Shown here: piece by piece, positions 62,212 to 64,000 of the stretch
Numbering within the stretch: position 1 is the stretch's first letter
Layout: the number at the start of each line of letters is the position of its first letter
Assembly (NCBI GenBank): GCA_910587355.1
Contig: CAJUKF010000005.1
Location: 25,066-89,065, forward strand
DNA from: an uncultured Muribaculaceae bacterium
GTDB taxonomy: Bacteria > Bacteroidota > Bacteroidia > Bacteroidales > Muribaculaceae
Length of the DNA stretch: 64,000 nt
Direction of reading: 5' to 3'
Program-made: the position numbers and the translations under genes
Notes under the pieces: generated by a model
The model's database searches: none
Told to the model about the DNA's origin: nothing
What the model saw: the letters and a program-made list of their open reading frames with translations, nothing else

Positions 62212-62952
62212 ATGTCCGGAAAACTCTATATAGTGCCTACTCCAGTCGGCAATCTTGCCGATATGTCGCCGAGAGCTGTGGAGGTGTTGCGTTCGGCATC
62301 GCTGATTCTGGCTGAGGATACACGTACATCGGGCGTTCTGCTGAAGCATTTCGGCATTTCTGTGCCCATGGCAAGTCACCATAAATATAATGAGCATCAC
62401 GACCTTGAGCCTGTTCTCAACCGTATAATTGCAGGCGAGAATATTGCTCTTGTCTCAGATGCAGGCACTCCCGGTATTTCCGACCCCGGATTCATGCTGT
62501 CGCGAGAGTGTCGTCGTCGTGATATTCCGGTAGAGACACTTCCCGGACCGACGGCTTTCGTTCCGGCACTGGTTAATTCTGGTCTTCCATGCGACAGATT
62601 TTTCTTCGAGGGATTTCTGCCTGTGAAGAAGGGCAGGGCATCGCGACTGGCCGAGCTGGCTGAGCTGCCCGTAACATTTATCATATATGAATCGCCGTTG
62701 CGTCTCGCCCGCACCCTGAGTAATCTCGCTGAAGTGTGCGGCGATGACCGGGAGGCTTCCGTATCGAGGGAGATATCTAAGATTTACGATACAACCCATC
62801 GCGGTACGCTCAGCGAACTCACACAATATTTCTCCGTGAACCAGGCACGAGGTGAAATTGTTATTATTATTGCAGGTAAGCCCCGGGAAGATACTAAAAA
62901 CCGGCGCCACCGCAATAAATTCCGTCCCGATGACGGAGACGGAGACTCTTAA
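62212..62952 (+). CDS. rsmI: 16S rRNA (cytidine-1402-2'-O)-methyltransferase
   Basis: A 246-residue SAM-dependent tetrapyrrole-methylase-fold enzyme that methylates C1402 of 16S rRNA. The opening LYIVPTPVGNLADMSPRAVEVL and LILAEDTRTS are strong RsmI landmarks. ALVSDAGTPGISDPGF and LPGPTAFVPALVNSGLPCDRFFFEGFLP follow, with AREISKIYDT-like SREISKIYDTTHRGTL near the end. The C-terminus is basic (NRRHRNKFRPDD). Length is slightly less than E. coli RsmI (286) because the C-terminal extension is short. Confidence 0.94.
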   Translation: MSGKLYIVPTPVGNLADMSPRAVEVLRSASLILAEDTRTSGVLLKHFGISVPMASHHKYNEHHDLEPVLNRIIAGENIALVSDAGTPGISDPGFMLSRECRRRDIPVETLPGPTAFVPALVNSGLPCDRFFFEGFLPVKKGRASRLAELAELPVTFIIYESPLRLARTLSNLAEVCGDDREASVSREISKIYDTTHRGTLSELTQYFSVNQARGEIVIIIAGKPREDTKNRRHRNKFRPDDGDGDS

Positions 62953-62984
62953 TTGAATTTCAACCGTTTCAAATAATTACTATT

Positions 62985-63842
62985 ATGAGAAAATTAATTG
63001 CAATTGGCATTACAGGCCTTCTTATTCTTTCGGGATGCACCGATAAAAAGAAACTCGAAGAAGCCGAAAAGCAAAACGATGCTACCCGTGCCGAGTTGAT
63101 TGAGGCTGTCAATGACCGTGACCAGCTTCTGTCGCTTGTCAATGAGATTTCTGCCGGAATGGACCAGATAAAACAACTTGAAAACATACTTTCGGTTTCG
63201 GGTAAGAACGAGACTCCCGGACAGCGTGAGCAGATTCAGGCCGACATCGCCGCTATTCAGCAGACCTTGCAGCAGCGTCGTGAGAAACTTGCCGAACTTG
63301 AGAAGAAGCTTTCCGCTTCATCGGTAGCAAATAGCGAACTCAAGAAGACAATCGCTTCGCTCCGAAGCCAGATTGATTCGCAGGCAGGCGAAATTACCAC
63401 TCTCCGCACAGACCTCAGTGAGGCTACAGGAAAAATCGGCGAACTCGATGCTGCCGTTGATTCTCTTCATACCACTGTAACAACAGTTACTGCCGAACGC
63501 GATTCCACCGAACAGCAGAATACTATTATTACAAATGAGCTCAATCAGTGCTTCTATGCCATTGGCACCAAGTCGGAGCTTAAGGATAATAAAATTATAG
63601 AGACCGGTTTCCTGCGCAAGACAAAACTCATGAAGGGTGATTTCGACCAGTCGTTCTTCACCACTGCCGATAAACGTACACTCACAACCCTTGACCTCAA
63701 TTCCGACAAAGCTGAAGTGCTCACAAACCAGCCTGCCGGTTCATATGTGATTACCGAAGTCAATGGTCACAAGGTGCTCCGAATTACTAATCCTGTAGCT
63801 TTCTGGAGCCTTTCAAATTATCTTGTAATAAAAATTGATTGA
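62985..63842 (+). CDS. Coiled-coil lipoprotein
   Basis: A 285-residue lipoprotein: signal with lipobox ILSGC, so lipid attachment at Cys18. A long coiled coil spans about 20–190 with heptads of Leu/Ile and Glu/Lys/Gln. A small compact C-terminal domain (about 195–285) reads TKSELKDNKIIETGFLRKTKLM and ends SNYLVIKID. It may bridge envelope layers or anchor a complex, but no family with known function is recognised. It starts 32 bases after rsmI and ends with a strong terminator. Confidence 0.75.
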   Translation: MRKLIAIGITGLLILSGCTDKKKLEEAEKQNDATRAELIEAVNDRDQLLSLVNEISAGMDQIKQLENILSVSGKNETPGQREQIQADIAAIQQTLQQRREKLAELEKKLSASSVANSELKKTIASLRSQIDSQAGEITTLRTDLSEATGKIGELDAAVDSLHTTVTTVTAERDSTEQQNTIITNELNQCFYAIGTKSELKDNKIIETGFLRKTKLMKGDFDQSFFTTADKRTLTTLDLNSDKAEVLTNQPAGSYVITEVNGHKVLRITNPVAFWSLSNYLVIKID

Positions 63843-63865
63843 CAATTTTATAAAGTATAGGAATA

Positions 63866-63901
63866 GCGCCCCGCTGTCGATGACATCGGGGCGTTTTTTT
63901 T
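63866..63901 (+). terminator. Strong terminator after the coiled-coil lipoprotein gene
   Basis: CGCCCCG (63867–63873) pairs with CGGGGCG (63887–63893), with an inner TGTC/GACA stem, then eight T. Confidence 0.88.
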
Positions 63902-63930
63902 GTGCTTAAATGGCGTGAACTTTATCGGGG

Positions 63931-64000
63931 CTGTCCAAATATCTTAGGGCCAGGCTGTATGGGGATGCACATCCGTGGCCGGAGGACAAAAAAGCCGGAT
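63931..64000. other. Unresolved end of window: possible IS end or structured RNA
   Basis: The last 70 bases start with GGGGCTGTCC, which resembles the terminal repeats of several Bacteroidota insertion sequences. They also hold nested complementary segments: GTCC (63937–63940) with GGAC, GGCCA with TGGCC, and GGAT-GCAC-ATCC. No open reading frame can be judged because the window ends here. Confidence 0.3.

Overview
The window is chromosomal DNA from a Bacteroidota, most likely a gut Bacteroidales and plausibly a Muribaculaceae relative. The evidence is the moxR–DUF58–batABCDE operon, paired OmpH chaperones behind bamA, a GldB-type lipoprotein, a type B gliding-motility (CHU_C) C-terminal domain, many lipoproteins and TPR proteins, near absence of Shine-Dalgarno sequences, and promoters of the TTTG/TAnnTTTG type. 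The family assignment is inference; no rRNA or other phylogenetic marker is present. No tRNA, rRNA, CRISPR array, transposase or phage gene was seen, so this is mostly core genome with a few lineage-specific patches.

Layout. 1–4268: end of bamA, two ompH/skp-like genes, an aquaporin and a small membrane protein. 4269–8058: htpG, a universal stress protein and a small HTH protein. 8277–16713 (minus strand): an intact moxR–DUF58–DUF4381-like–batA–batB–batC–batD–batE operon. 16930–25441 (plus): a GldB-like lipoprotein; a large receiver/PEP-kinase-like protein overlapping a coiled-coil protein that ends in a sliding-clamp-binding motif; thrC; and a small-protein/acyltransferase/nitrilase set joined by ATGA overlaps. 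25508–29587 (minus): a tRNA nucleotidyltransferase-like protein and clpC. 29844–33685 (plus): gyrA and a TPR protein. 33813–36287: an AT-richer block with a TPR protein and two tandem paralogous lipoproteins, followed by a REP-like inverted repeat. 36695–43772: a CHU_C-domain protein, a lytic transglycosylase, uvrA and a type I pullulanase. 43891–49155: a transglutaminase-like/NlpC-P60/dipeptide-epimerase operon for murein peptides, then glutamine synthetase. 49301–51811: an LtaS-like phosphotransferase/sulfatase and a PAP2 phosphatase. 51830–58054 (minus): rarA, a TPR–PstS-like–small-membrane-protein set, fmt and a pseudouridine synthase. 58152–63842 (plus): menC, menE, dacB, an acidic unknown, rsmI and a coiled-coil lipoprotein.

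Themes. Envelope biogenesis and murein turnover recur (bamA, ompH, lytic transglycosylase, NlpC/P60, epimerase, dacB, LtaS-like/PAP2), as do protein quality control and stress (htpG, clpC, Usp, bat operon). The most striking regulatory observation is that both protein-quality-control ATPase genes, htpG and clpC, have sigma-54 type -24/-12 elements (TGGCAC-N5-TTGC) about 50 to 65 bases before their start codons, while other leaders here show the ordinary Bacteroidota -7 box. This points to a possible RpoN-controlled proteostasis regulon. The second main candidate for new biology is the ATGA-coupled pair at 18003–22369: a receiver-domain/ATP-grasp PEP-synthase-like protein without the phosphohistidine swivel domain, and a coiled-coil partner ending in QLSLF, a canonical beta-clamp-binding peptide.
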